Assembly (NCBI GenBank): GCA_037441125.1
Contig: JBBIST010000057.1
Span: 1-20,550, forward strand
Direction: 5' to 3'
Origin: JALHMQ01 sp037441125
GTDB taxonomy: Bacteria; Pseudomonadota; Gammaproteobacteria; Burkholderiales; Burkholderiaceae_F
DNA length: 20,550 nt
The notes under the pieces were generated by a model. That model was not told the DNA's origin and did no database searches. It saw only the letters and a program-made list of their open reading frames with translations. Positions 1 through 7,003 of this stretch are shown in pieces. Each line of letters begins with the position of its first letter. The stretch's first letter is position 1. Position numbers and translations under genes: made by a program.

Positions 1-1175
1 GTGGCGAACGGCGGCATGTTGTAGTGGAGCATGAAGCGGTCGCGGTACTCGCCCATCAGCGCGTCGATGATCTGCTCGTCCTGCTTGGTGCCGAGCGTGG
101 CGGTGACCAGCGCCTGGGTCTCGCCACGCGTGAACAGCGACGAACCGTGGGTGCGCGGCAGCACGCCCTGGCGGATCGCGATCGGCCGCACGGTGCGCGT
201 GTCGCGGCCGTCGATGCGCGGCTCGCCGTCGAGGATCTGGCTGCGCACGATCTTCGCCTGCAGGTCGAACAGGATCGCGTCGACCGCGTTGTCGTCCGGC
301 TTCGGTTCGCCGGCGGCGGCCGCGTCCTCGATCAGCTTCGCCCACACCTCGCGGTAGGTGGCATCGATCTTCTGCGTGCGCGCCTGCTTGCTGCGGATCT
401 CGTAGGCGGCTTTGAAACCGGGGCCGGCCAACTGCACCAGCTTGGCGAGCAGCGCCTCGTTCTTCGCCGGCGGCTGCCAGTCCCAGACCGGCTTGCCGGC
501 CTCGCGCACCAGATCGTCGATGGCGTCGATCGCCGCCTTCGCCTGTGTGTGGCCGTGGACGACCGCGCCCAGCATCACCTCTTCCGGCAGTTGCTGCGCC
601 TCGGATTCGACCATCAGCACCGCGCGCTCGGTGCCGGCGACCACCAGGTCGAGCTGCGATTGCTTGAGCTGGGTGGCGGTCGGATTGAGCAGGTACTGGC
701 CGTCGAGGTAGCCGACCCGGGCGGCGCCGATCGGCCCCTTGAACGGGATGCCCGAGACCGACAGCGCCGCCGAGGTGGCGATCAGCGCCGGAATGTCGGG
801 GTCGACCTCCGGATTGACCGACAGCACGTGCACGACGACCTGGACCTCGTTGAAGAAGCCGTCCGGAAACAACGGCCGGATCGGCCGGTCGATCAGGCGG
901 CTGGTGATCGTCTCCTTCTCGGAGGGTCGCCCCTCGCGCTTGAAGAAGCCGCCCGGGATCTTGCCGGCGGCATACGTCTTCTCGACGTAGTCGACGGTGA
1001 GCGGGAAGAAGTCCTGTCCCGCCTTGGCCTCGCGCCGGGCGACGACGGTGGCGAGCACCACGGTGCCGTCCATCGAGCAGACGACGGCGCCGGTGGCCTG
1101 GCGGGCGATCTCGCCCGTTTCCAGCGTGACGGTGTGGGCACCGAACTGGAAGGTCTTGGTGATTTTGTCGAACAC
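1..1175 (-). CDS. pnp: Polyribonucleotide nucleotidyltransferase (PNPase), N-terminal part, runs off the left edge
   Basis: PNPase is a phosphorolytic 3'-to-5' exoribonuclease of the degradosome that also adds 3' tails. The first 391 residues lie here. They cover the first RNase PH domain, the helical linker and the beginning of the second RNase PH domain; the KH and S1 domains lie outside the window. Recognisable stretches are the N-terminus MFDKITKTFQFG followed by TLETGEIARQATGAVV, then FFKREGRPSEKETITSRLID and RPIRPLFPDGF, and later ILDGEPRIDGRDTRTVRPI. The start is GTG at 1173-1175, because conserved PNPase N-terminal sequence begins exactly there and an AGAGGAAAG ribosome-binding stretch lies just upstream. 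No ATG gives this N-terminus. It follows rpsO in the usual rpsO-pnp arrangement with a 194-bp spacer. Identity is secure. Confidence 0.97.
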   Translation of the reverse strand, partial: MFDKITKTFQFGAHTVTLETGEIARQATGAVVCSMDGTVVLATVVARREAKAGQDFFPLTVDYVEKTYAAGKIPGGFFKREGRPSEKETITSRLIDRPIRPLFPDGFFNEVQVVVHVLSVNPEVDPDIPALIATSAALSVSGIPFKGPIGAARVGYLDGQYLLNPTATQLKQSQLDLVVAGTERAVLMVESEAQQLPEEVMLGAVVHGHTQAKAAIDAIDDLVREAGKPVWDWQPPAKNEALLAKLVQLAGPGFKAAYEIRSKQARTQKIDATYREVWAKLIEDAAAAGEPKPDDNAVDAILFDLQAKIVRSQILDGEPRIDGRDTRTVRPIAIRQGVLPRTHGSSLFTRGETQALVTATLGTKQDEQIIDALMGEYRDRFMLHYNMPPFA

Positions 1176-1305
1176 TTGGCTTTCCTCTCTTTGCGTTCTT
1201 TGCGGATGCGCTGTCCCGATCAGCGGGCGAGCGGCGGCGCGCAACTCAGGCGGCCGTCAGGGCCGCGCGGCAGACCGCGGCGGCTGGCCCCGCTGCCGGC
1301 GGTCC

Positions 1306-1345
1306 AAAAGCACACGCCCGCAGCGGGCGGAGCCTTGCGGGCGTG
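1306..1345 (-). terminator. Hairpin plus T-run between rpsO and pnp
   Basis: On the minus strand, 24 bases after the rpsO stop, a perfect 9-bp stem (CACGCCCGC at 1337-1345 on the minus strand, pairing with 1313-1321) closes a loop of about 15 nt. A TGC and four T residues follow. This resembles an intrinsic terminator or attenuator at the end of rpsO. In E. coli the rpsO-pnp intergenic region also carries a terminator that is partly read through, plus an RNase III hairpin. The T-run is short, so termination is probably partial. Confidence 0.6.
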
Positions 1346-1369
1346 CATTCGGGTCCGATCGGGGCACGA

Positions 1370-1639
1370 CTACTTGCGCAGCCCCAGGGTGTCGATCAAC
1401 CCCTTGTACGACTCCGGGTTCTTGCCCTTCAGGTAGTCGAGCAGCTTGCGGCGGCGGCTGACCATCTTGAGCAGGCCGCGACGCGAGTGATGGTCCTTGA
1501 CGTGCGCCTTGAAGTGCTCGGTCAGTTCGTTGATCCGGGCGGTGAGCAGCGCCACCTGCACTTCGGGCGAGCCGGTATCGGTCTGGCTGCGCTGGAACTT
1601 GGCGACGATCTCGCCCTTCTTGATGTCGGCAACGGACAT
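1370..1639 (-). CDS. rpsO: 30S ribosomal protein S15
   Basis: This is an 89-residue protein of standard S15 length that binds the central domain of 16S rRNA early in small-subunit assembly. Diagnostic stretches are FQRSQTDTGSPEVQVALLT, INELTEHFKAH, KDHHSRRGLLKMVSRRRKLL and the ending YKGLIDTLGLRK. The ATG start at 1639 gives the canonical N-terminus MSVADIKKGEIVAKF, with an AAGGGA stretch upstream. It lies directly upstream of pnp. In E. coli S15 represses its own translation by binding its mRNA leader; a leader of about 65 nt is possible here, but no specific fold was worked out. Confidence 0.98.
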   Translation of the reverse strand: MSVADIKKGEIVAKFQRSQTDTGSPEVQVALLTARINELTEHFKAHVKDHHSRRGLLKMVSRRRKLLDYLKGKNPESYKGLIDTLGLRK

Positions 1640-1712
1640 GGTTTCCCTTTCGGTCGGACTCGCGGACGCGGAAGGAAGGCCGCGCCGTGGGATGCAGGAA
1701 ATCGAGCCCGGC

Positions 1713-1718
1713 AGTATA
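1713..1718 (-). promoter_or_regulatory. Candidate -10 element of the rpsO-pnp promoter
   Basis: The minus strand reads TATACT at 1718-1713, a near-consensus sigma-70 -10 box, in the 111-bp gap between the periplasmic binding protein gene and rpsO. Transcription would begin near 1706, leaving a leader of about 65 nt. The sequence 17 nt upstream is G/C-only and does not match TTGACA, so the call rests on the -10 alone. Confidence 0.4.
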
Positions 1719-1750
1719 GCCGAGCCCCGGCCCGCGCCGGCTGCGCCTGC

Positions 1751-3055
1751 CTAGCTGGGCAGCGGTGCCATCCGGCAGGTGTGCGGGCGCGCGACGCGCG
1801 CAGCGTCGATGTGCCGCTCGGTGCGAAAACCGAAGCCCGAGCCTTCGACATCGAGGGCCACGCCCGGCGTGCCGGCGCGGTCGAGGACCGACACGAACAG
1901 CGCCGCCTGCAGTTGCTGGTCGTGCGGCCGCATCCACACTTCGCCGAGCGGATTGCCATGGGCGGCGCCAAAGCGCATGCCGGAGAGCTGGCGCGCCACC
2001 GCCACCGCGTCGGTCGAGCCTGCGGCCTCGATCGCGCGCACCAGCATCTCGACCATGACCGTGATCCGCGCCAGGAAGTAGTCGTCGCGCGGGTCCGGAT
2101 AGGCGGCGCGAAAGTCGCGGTAGACCGGCGTCATCGACGTCAGGCCGGCGTTGCCGTGCCACTCGGCCACCGCCCGCACGCGGCCGATGCCGGCCTCGCC
2201 GATCGTGGCCACCGCGCCCAGACCGTTGGCGTAGAAGGTGTAGAAGCCCAGATCGAGCCCGGCGTCGCGCGCGGCGCGGATCAGGAAGGTCAGGTCGTTG
2301 CCCCAGTTGCCGGTGATCACGGTGTCGGCGCCGCTCGCCCTGATCTTGGCGGCGTAGGGCGCGAAGTCGCGGATGCGCCCGATCGGATGCAACTCGTCGG
2401 CGACGATCTGCACGTCGGGACGGCGCTCGGCGAGCATCGCGCGCGCGATCCGCGCCACCTCGCGGCCGAAGCTGTAGTCCTGATTGATCAGGTAGACGCG
2501 GCGCACGCGGCGATCGGCGGCGAGCACGTCCATCAGCGCCGCCATGCGCATCTCGGCGTGGGCGTCGAAGCGGAAGTGCCACGGGCTGCAGCGTTCGTTG
2601 GTCAGACTCGGATCGACCGCCGAGTAGTTGAGGAACAGCAGCCGCGCCGCCGGCTGGCGCTCGTTGTGGCGGCCGACGGCATCGATCAGCGCGCCGGCCA
2701 CCGCCGAGCTGTTGCCCTGGAGGACGAAGGTCACGCGGTCGTCGGCCGCGCGCCGCAGCATCATCAGCGCCTCCTCGACCTGACCCTTGGAGTCATAGGT
2801 GCGCAGCACGAGCGGCCGCGCGCCGCCGGGCAGCTTCACGCCGCCGCGCGCATTGACCCGGTTCACCGCGAAGTGCAGATTGCGCGCCACCGCCTCGCCG
2901 GCGTTGGCGAACGGCCCGGACAGGCCCTCGATCATGCCGATCGCGATCGGCTCGGCGGCCGCGGCCGGCAGCGTCAACGCCAGCGCCGCCATCAACGTAG
3001 CGCAACGGCCGACCACCCGTCCCACCGCCACCCGCCACCTGCCGCAAATCGACAC
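1751..3055 (-). CDS. ABC transporter periplasmic binding protein, branched-chain amino acid type (LivJ-like, Peripla_BP_6)
   Basis: This 434-residue protein would bind a small amino acid, amide or organic acid in the periplasm and deliver it to a HAAT-family ABC importer. Residues 1-34 form a signal peptide: a basic start, a hydrophobic core TLMAALALTLPAAAA and a likely cut before EPIAIGM. The mature part opens with IAIGMIEGLSGPFANAGE, typical of type I binding folds, and continues with AVNRVNARGGVKLPGG and YLINQDYSFGREVAR, then DTVITGNWGNDLTFLIRAA. The start is GTG at 3053-3055, chosen because GAGGTGA lies 5-6 bases upstream; an internal ATG would shorten the signal peptide. No permease or ATPase of this importer type lies nearby, so it is an orphan. 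Its start is only about 35 bp from an IS3 remnant. Ligand unknown. Confidence 0.88.
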   Translation of the reverse strand: MSICGRWRVAVGRVVGRCATLMAALALTLPAAAAEPIAIGMIEGLSGPFANAGEAVARNLHFAVNRVNARGGVKLPGGARPLVLRTYDSKGQVEEALMMLRRAADDRVTFVLQGNSSAVAGALIDAVGRHNERQPAARLLFLNYSAVDPSLTNERCSPWHFRFDAHAEMRMAALMDVLAADRRVRRVYLINQDYSFGREVARIARAMLAERRPDVQIVADELHPIGRIRDFAPYAAKIRASGADTVITGNWGNDLTFLIRAARDAGLDLGFYTFYANGLGAVATIGEAGIGRVRAVAEWHGNAGLTSMTPVYRDFRAAYPDPRDDYFLARITVMVEMLVRAIEAAGSTDAVAVARQLSGMRFGAAHGNPLGEVWMRPHDQQLQAALFVSVLDRAGTPGVALDVEGSGFGFRTERHIDAARVARPHTCRMAPLPS

Positions 3056-3088
3056 CGCGTCACCTCGCTTGCGAAAAATCGGCGGCGG

Positions 3089-3094
3089 AGTATA
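3089..3094 (-). promoter_or_regulatory. Candidate -10 box upstream of the LivJ-like gene, at the IS3 junction
   Basis: The minus strand reads TATACT at 3094-3089, which would place the transcription start about 27 nt upstream of the GTG start at 3055. No TTGACA-like box is visible at the right distance. The sequence that would hold it belongs to the IS3 orfA remnant, so the original upstream half of this promoter may have been replaced. Confidence 0.35.
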
Positions 3095-3234
3095 CCTTCG
3101 GCGCCGAGGCGGCCGAGCCCGAGTTGTCGCCGTTCGTCAAGGAGTTGCACGCCAAGATCGGCCAGCTGGCGATGGAGAACGGTTTTTTGTCCGGAGCGCT
3201 CGGCAAGGCGGGCATGCCGAGCGCCAAGCGATGA
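3091..3234 (+). pseudogene. IS3-family orfA, C-terminal fragment
   Basis: The frame ending in TGA at 3232-3234 reads AEAAEPELSPFVKELHAKIG then QLAMENGFLSGALGKAGMPS and AKR. This is the coiled-coil C-terminus typical of IS3-group OrfA (the KELHAKIGQLAMEN-FLSGALGKAG pattern). The helix-turn-helix N-terminal half is missing; upstream sequence is the 5' flank of the oppositely oriented LivJ-like gene. The stop overlaps the next start as ATGA, normal for orfA/orfB of this group. Confidence 0.75.
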
Positions 3235-3587
3235 TCGACCGGACCCATGTGTTGCCGCTGGCGGCGCAGTGCCGGCGGCTCGGCATCGCGCGCGGCTGCG
3301 TGTACTACCGGCCGGTGCCGGTGTCGGAGGCCGACCTGCGGCTGATGCGGCGCATCGACGAACCGCATCTGGCGTTTCCGTTCTTCGGCAGCCGCCGGCT
3401 GCGGCCGAAGTTGCGAGAGGACGGTCTTGATGTCGGCCGCGCTCACCTGACCACGCTGATGCGGCGCATGGGCATCGAGGCGGATCAGTTTCAGCTGCAC
3501 ACTGCGTTGGTCCACCAAGCCTCGGCAGAGCGCGGCCGGATCAAAGCATGCCTTGCATGGGGAGCCCCGCGTACATCGTTTCCTTAA
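3231..3587 (+). pseudogene. IS3-family orfB transposase, N-terminal fragment
   Basis: The 118-codon frame begins MIDRTHVLPLAAQCRRLGIA, then RGCVYYRPVPVSEADLRLMR and RIDEPHLAFPFFGSRRLR, the usual N-terminus of IS3-family OrfB. After TTLMRRMGIEA (about 3480) the expected continuation into the integrase core is lost, and the frame runs through unrelated sequence to a stop at 3585-3587, overlapping the 3' end of the biotin carboxylase gene on the other strand. A full OrfB is usually about 270-290 residues, so this cannot be an active transposase. Confidence 0.78.
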
Positions 3588-4914
3588 CGTACCGCGTGTG
3601 CACATTCCCCGTAAGGAAGTCCGACTCGGCCAGCAGCCGCTGATGGAACGGTACAGTCGTCGGGACTCCCTCAATGCGGCACTCACGCAATGCGCGCCGC
3701 ATGCGCGCGATGGCCTCCGGGCGGTCAACGCCCCAGACGATCAGCTTTCCGATCAGCGAGTCGTAGAACGGCGGCAGCGCGTAGCCACTGTACGCATGGG
3801 TATCCATCCGCACGCCCGGCCCGGACGGCATCGCGAAGGCAGCTAGCCTCCCGGGCTTCGGCATGAAGCCACGCTCCGGGTCCTCCGCGTTGATTCGGCA
3901 CTCGATTGCATGACCGTGGAACCTGATGTCGCTCTGCGCCAGCGGAAGCGGTTCTCCGGCCGCGATGCGCAGTTGCAGCGCCACTAGATCCACGCCGGTC
4001 ACCACTTCAGTGACTGGGTGTTCAACCTGGATCCGCGTATTCATTTCGATGAAGAAGAATTGCTGCCGTTGTGCATCGACGATGTACTCGACTGTCCCGG
4101 CGCCGCGGTAATGGACGCTGGATGCGAGAGCCACGGCGGACTCGGTGAGGCGACGCCGCAGATCTGGCGTCAGCACAGGCGACGGGGTCTCCTCCACGAG
4201 CTTCTGGTGACGACGCTGGATCGTGCAGTCGCGTTCCCCAAAGTGCACGACGCGGCGCCCGTCGCCAAAAACCTGGACCTCGACGTGCCGGACCGGTGAA
4301 AGGAAACGTTCAATGTAAACGGCACCGCTACCAAACGAGGCTGCGGCTTCCGCGGAGGCCCGCTCGAGGCTCTCTCGCAACTCGGCCTCGTGGTTCACCA
4401 CCCGCATGCCGCGCCCGCCGCCGCCCGCCGCCGCCTTGATTAGAACGGGGAAGCCGACACGCCGCGCGATCTCTGCCGCTTCAGCCGGATCGTTCACGGG
4501 ATCGCGCGAGCCTTGGCTGATCGGAACGCCTGTGTCTTCCGCGAGCTTGCGGGCCGCGGCCTTGTCACCCATCAGCCGGATCACCTCGGGCTGCGTGCCG
4601 ACATACGCGAGTCCCGCGCCTTCCACGCGCTCGGCAAAATCGGCGTTCTCCGACAGGAATCCGTAGCCGGGATGCACGGCGTCGGCGCCGCTCTTGCGCG
4701 CCGACTCGATCAGGATCTCGTGATTTAGGTAACTCTGCTTCGCCGGACCGGGTCCGATGCAGACGGCCTCGTCGGCGAGTTGCACGGGCAGCGACTCAGC
4801 ATCCGCCTCCGAGTGCGCCTGCACCGTGCGAAGGCCGAGGTCGCGGCAGGCGCGGATGATGCGAACGGCGATCTCGCCGCGGTTCGCGATGAACACCTTC
4901 TTCAGCCGTCTCAT
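3541..4914 (-). CDS. Biotin carboxylase subunit of an acyl-CoA carboxylase (AccC/PccA-type, BC only)
   Basis: This 457-residue enzyme uses ATP and bicarbonate to carboxylate the biotin of a carrier protein. It carries the biotin carboxylase N-domain (FIANRGEIAVRIIRACRDLG, residues 8-27), an ATP-grasp domain with the glycine loop GGGGRGM (164-170), and the C-domain. Expected active-site residues are visible: K118, K160, H210/E212, K238 in RRHQKLVEE, E290, N292 and R294 in EMNTRIQVEHP. The length matches stand-alone AccC, with no fused biotin domain, so it needs the separate 73-aa carrier encoded about 9.5 kb upstream. Its ATG overlaps the stop of the preceding gene (ATGA, 4911-4914). It is the last gene of the operon and ends at the IS3 remnant with no clear terminator. 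The host presumably has a housekeeping accC elsewhere, so this copy is probably dedicated to the cluster. Confidence 0.93.
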   Translation of the reverse strand: MRRLKKVFIANRGEIAVRIIRACRDLGLRTVQAHSEADAESLPVQLADEAVCIGPGPAKQSYLNHEILIESARKSGADAVHPGYGFLSENADFAERVEGAGLAYVGTQPEVIRLMGDKAAARKLAEDTGVPISQGSRDPVNDPAEAAEIARRVGFPVLIKAAAGGGGRGMRVVNHEAELRESLERASAEAAASFGSGAVYIERFLSPVRHVEVQVFGDGRRVVHFGERDCTIQRRHQKLVEETPSPVLTPDLRRRLTESAVALASSVHYRGAGTVEYIVDAQRQQFFFIEMNTRIQVEHPVTEVVTGVDLVALQLRIAAGEPLPLAQSDIRFHGHAIECRINAEDPERGFMPKPGRLAAFAMPSGPGVRMDTHAYSGYALPPFYDSLIGKLIVWGVDRPEAIARMRRALRECRIEGVPTTVPFHQRLLAESDFLTGNVHTRYVKETMYAGLPMQGML

Positions 4915-5354
4915 CCGCGCGCCCTCTGCTGCTGTGCCCGGCCTTTCGCCGTCCTACGCTCTGCAGTCGCCGGCTTCCCGGCCTGCGGTTTCGCCGCGAG
5001 TTCCTCTTCGAGAATCGGAACGGCGAGGTTGCACGCATGGATACCAAGCACGGTCGTCAGCTGGATCGTCTCCAGAATTTCTTCGCGGCTGGCACCAGCC
5101 CGCAGCGCATTGCGGATATGCCGCCGCACCCCCGGGGCATAGAGGTGGGTCGTCGCCGCATTGATGGCGACGAGAATCAGCTCCTTGGTCTTCTGGGGCA
5201 GCGGGCCGGTGCGAAACGGCACGTTTCTCAGCTGAAGGTAGGCTTCCATGAACGCCGGATCCCACTGTTCGAGCGTGCTCCACAACGGGTTCCAGTCGCC
5301 GGACGCCTTCTGCGCGTCGATGCCCGGGTACTTCGATGCTCTGCTTTGCGGCAC
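4911..5354 (-). CDS. Carboxymuconolactone decarboxylase (CMD/AhpD)-family protein
   Basis: This 147-residue protein has one all-helical CMD-like domain (about residues 30-120). The family pattern is visible as KTKELILVAINAATTHLYAP then GVRRHIRNALRAGASREEIL and ETIQLTTVLGIHA. Family members range from gamma-carboxymuconolactone decarboxylases to AhpD-like peroxidase partners. The CxxC motif of AhpD enzymes is absent: its position reads HLYAPGVRRH, and the only cysteine is near residue 108. A thiol-redox role is therefore unlikely. The last 30 or so residues form a basic, low-complexity tail (KPQAGKPATAERRTAKGRAQ). Translation starts at GTG 5352-5354, with GGGAG about 8 bases upstream. It follows the GMC gene by 26 bp and overlaps the biotin carboxylase start by 4 nt. 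Function within the pathway unknown; it may be a decarboxylase, isomerase or accessory protein. Confidence 0.85.
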   Translation of the reverse strand: MPQSRASKYPGIDAQKASGDWNPLWSTLEQWDPAFMEAYLQLRNVPFRTGPLPQKTKELILVAINAATTHLYAPGVRRHIRNALRAGASREEILETIQLTTVLGIHACNLAVPILEEELAAKPQAGKPATAERRTAKGRAQQQRARG

Positions 5355-5380
5355 GATGAGTCTCCCTGTTCAGAGTTTCT

Positions 5381-7003
5381 TCAGGCGGCGTCGGCGAGCA
5401 CGAGGTCCGCGCCCCGCTCGCCAAGCATCGTGGCGGGCGCCACCGTGTTCGAGGAAACGATGCGCGGGAAGACGGAGATGTCAACGACGCGCAGCGCGGT
5501 CACGCCGCGCACCCGCAGGCGCTCGTCGACTACGGCATTCTGGTCGGTGCCCATGCGGCAGGTACCGACCGCGTGCCACGCCGTCTGCCCGCTCTCTCTC
5601 GCGTACTCGAGCAACGCTTCGTCGTCGGCCACCAACGGACCCGGGCGGTGTTCGGCGACGATGACCTCTTGCAGCGCCTTCTGGGACGCGATGCGACGGA
5701 TCAGGCGCAGCAATGCAACCGCCGTCTGCCGATCGCTTTCCGCCTTCAGGTAATTCGGCTGGATCGCCGGACCCTGCGCGGGATCCCGCGACACGGCATG
5801 CGCCGAGCCGCGCGACTCCGGATAGAGCTTGAAGCCGCCGATCGAGAATCCGGAGTACGAATCCATGCCCTGCCCCGAGCTGCGCGAGTAACGGTGCTTG
5901 CCGCTGTAGTGGTAGATGCGGACCATCACGTCCGGGCGCGAGAGGTCGGACGCGCTGCGCGTGATGGCGTGCGCGGTCGAGGACGTGCCCGCCATCAGTC
6001 CCTTGCGGGTCAGCAGATACCGCAGGCCCGTTGCGAGCCGGACCCTCGGGCTGCGCATGACGTCGTTGATCGTGATCGGCAGCGTCGTCTCGTAGGTGCA
6101 GCGCACCTGCAGGTGCTCGACGAGGTTCTCGCCGACCTCAGGGCTGCGCGCGACCAGCGGTACGCCGAGCGCCTGCAACCGCAGCGGATCGCCGATGCCC
6201 GACAACTCCAGCAGTTGGGGCGAACCGATCGCGCCCGCGCACAGCAGGATTTCGCGCGACGCGCGCGCCTGTCGTAGCGCTCCGTCATGCGCGTACTCGA
6301 CGCCGGTCGCCCGCGTGCCGTCGAAGAGGACGCGCAAAACGAGCGCGTTCGTATCGATGCATAGACTGGAACGGCCGCGCGCCGGGCGCAGGTATGCCAC
6401 TGCATTCGTCCAGCGTCGACCCTTGTGTACCGTCTGCTCGAGGTAGCGCACGCCTTCGTACGACACCACGTTGTAGTCCGGTGTCGGCGCAATGCCCGCA
6501 TCGACACAAGCGCCGATGAAGGCGTCGGACAGCGGATCCGGGTCGTAAAGCGCGCGGTCGGTGATGCGAACGGGTCCGCAGATGCCGCGCCGGCCGTCGG
6601 CGGCTGTCGGCAGGTTCTCCAGCCGCCGGAAGTACGGCAATACATCTTCGAAGCCCCAGCCGCGGCACCCCGCATCACGCAGGCGGTCGTACTCGACCGG
6701 GTCACCCCAGACGTAGGCCATGCCGTTGACCGCGCTCGACCCACCCAACACCTTGCCGCGCGGCCAGTAGATCGTCTGACCGCGCATGAAGGACTGCGCT
6801 TCGGTCTGGTACTTCCACACGTACCGCGCGTCGTTGAGCAGCTTGCCGACGCCGAGCGGAACATGAATCCACGGACTGCGGTCCGCCCCGCCGGCCTCGA
6901 GCAGCAAGACCTGGAAGCGGCCCGATTCGGACAGGCGCGCAGCGAGGGCCGCGCCGGCAGCGCCGGCACCGACGACGATGTAGTCAACCGTCCGGCCCGT
7001 CAC
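5381..7003 (-). CDS. GMC-family FAD-dependent oxidoreductase (choline/alcohol dehydrogenase-like)
   Basis: This 540-residue protein should oxidise an alcohol or hydroxy-acid using FAD. The N-terminus has the dinucleotide-binding loop DYIVVGAGAAGAALAARLSE (residues 7-26) and the FAD-ribose acid in LLLEAGG. GMC signature 1 is PRGKVLGGSSAVNGMAYVWG (81-100) and signature 2 is in GAIGSPQLLELSGIGDP. The catalytic pair is present: H477 in WHAVGTCRMG and N519 in SSNTVAPATM. There is no signal peptide, so it is cytoplasmic. The length matches BetA and alkanol dehydrogenases. Substrate cannot be assigned; several catabolic clusters use such enzymes for aliphatic or polyether alcohols. Its ATG overlaps the stop of the ThDP enzyme gene (ATGA, 7000-7003), so the two are probably made together. 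Confidence 0.94.
   Translation of the reverse strand: MTGRTVDYIVVGAGAAGAALAARLSESGRFQVLLLEAGGADRSPWIHVPLGVGKLLNDARYVWKYQTEAQSFMRGQTIYWPRGKVLGGSSAVNGMAYVWGDPVEYDRLRDAGCRGWGFEDVLPYFRRLENLPTAADGRRGICGPVRITDRALYDPDPLSDAFIGACVDAGIAPTPDYNVVSYEGVRYLEQTVHKGRRWTNAVAYLRPARGRSSLCIDTNALVLRVLFDGTRATGVEYAHDGALRQARASREILLCAGAIGSPQLLELSGIGDPLRLQALGVPLVARSPEVGENLVEHLQVRCTYETTLPITINDVMRSPRVRLATGLRYLLTRKGLMAGTSSTAHAITRSASDLSRPDVMVRIYHYSGKHRYSRSSGQGMDSYSGFSIGGFKLYPESRGSAHAVSRDPAQGPAIQPNYLKAESDRQTAVALLRLIRRIASQKALQEVIVAEHRPGPLVADDEALLEYARESGQTAWHAVGTCRMGTDQNAVVDERLRVRGVTALRVVDISVFPRIVSSNTVAPATMLGERGADLVLADAA

Larger units (their letters stand above)
3091..3587 (+). mobile_element. IS3-family insertion sequence remnant (end of orfA plus start of orfB)
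   Basis: About 400 bp of plus-strand sequence matches, by recalled family patterns, the orfA/orfB junction of an IS3-family element. Neither the front of orfA nor the catalytic DDE part of orfB is present, and I found no clear terminal inverted repeats. Similarity appears to begin near 3091-3110 and to stop near 3480, after RRMGIEA. The rest of the open frame (to 3587) is non-IS sequence that runs antisense into the biotin carboxylase gene. The remnant marks the left edge of the catabolic island. Confidence 0.8.

Noticed and set aside
24..1436. Long plus-strand open frame opposite pnp and rpsO (470 codons)
   Set aside because: The minus strand encodes unmistakable PNPase and S15. The plus-strand protein is a low-complexity R/A/G/D-rich antisense reading typical of high-GC genes.
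3498..3520. Inverted repeat TTGGT-CC-ACCAA as a terminator after the biotin carboxylase gene
   Set aside because: The loop would be only two bases, the stem is short and no T-run follows on either strand.
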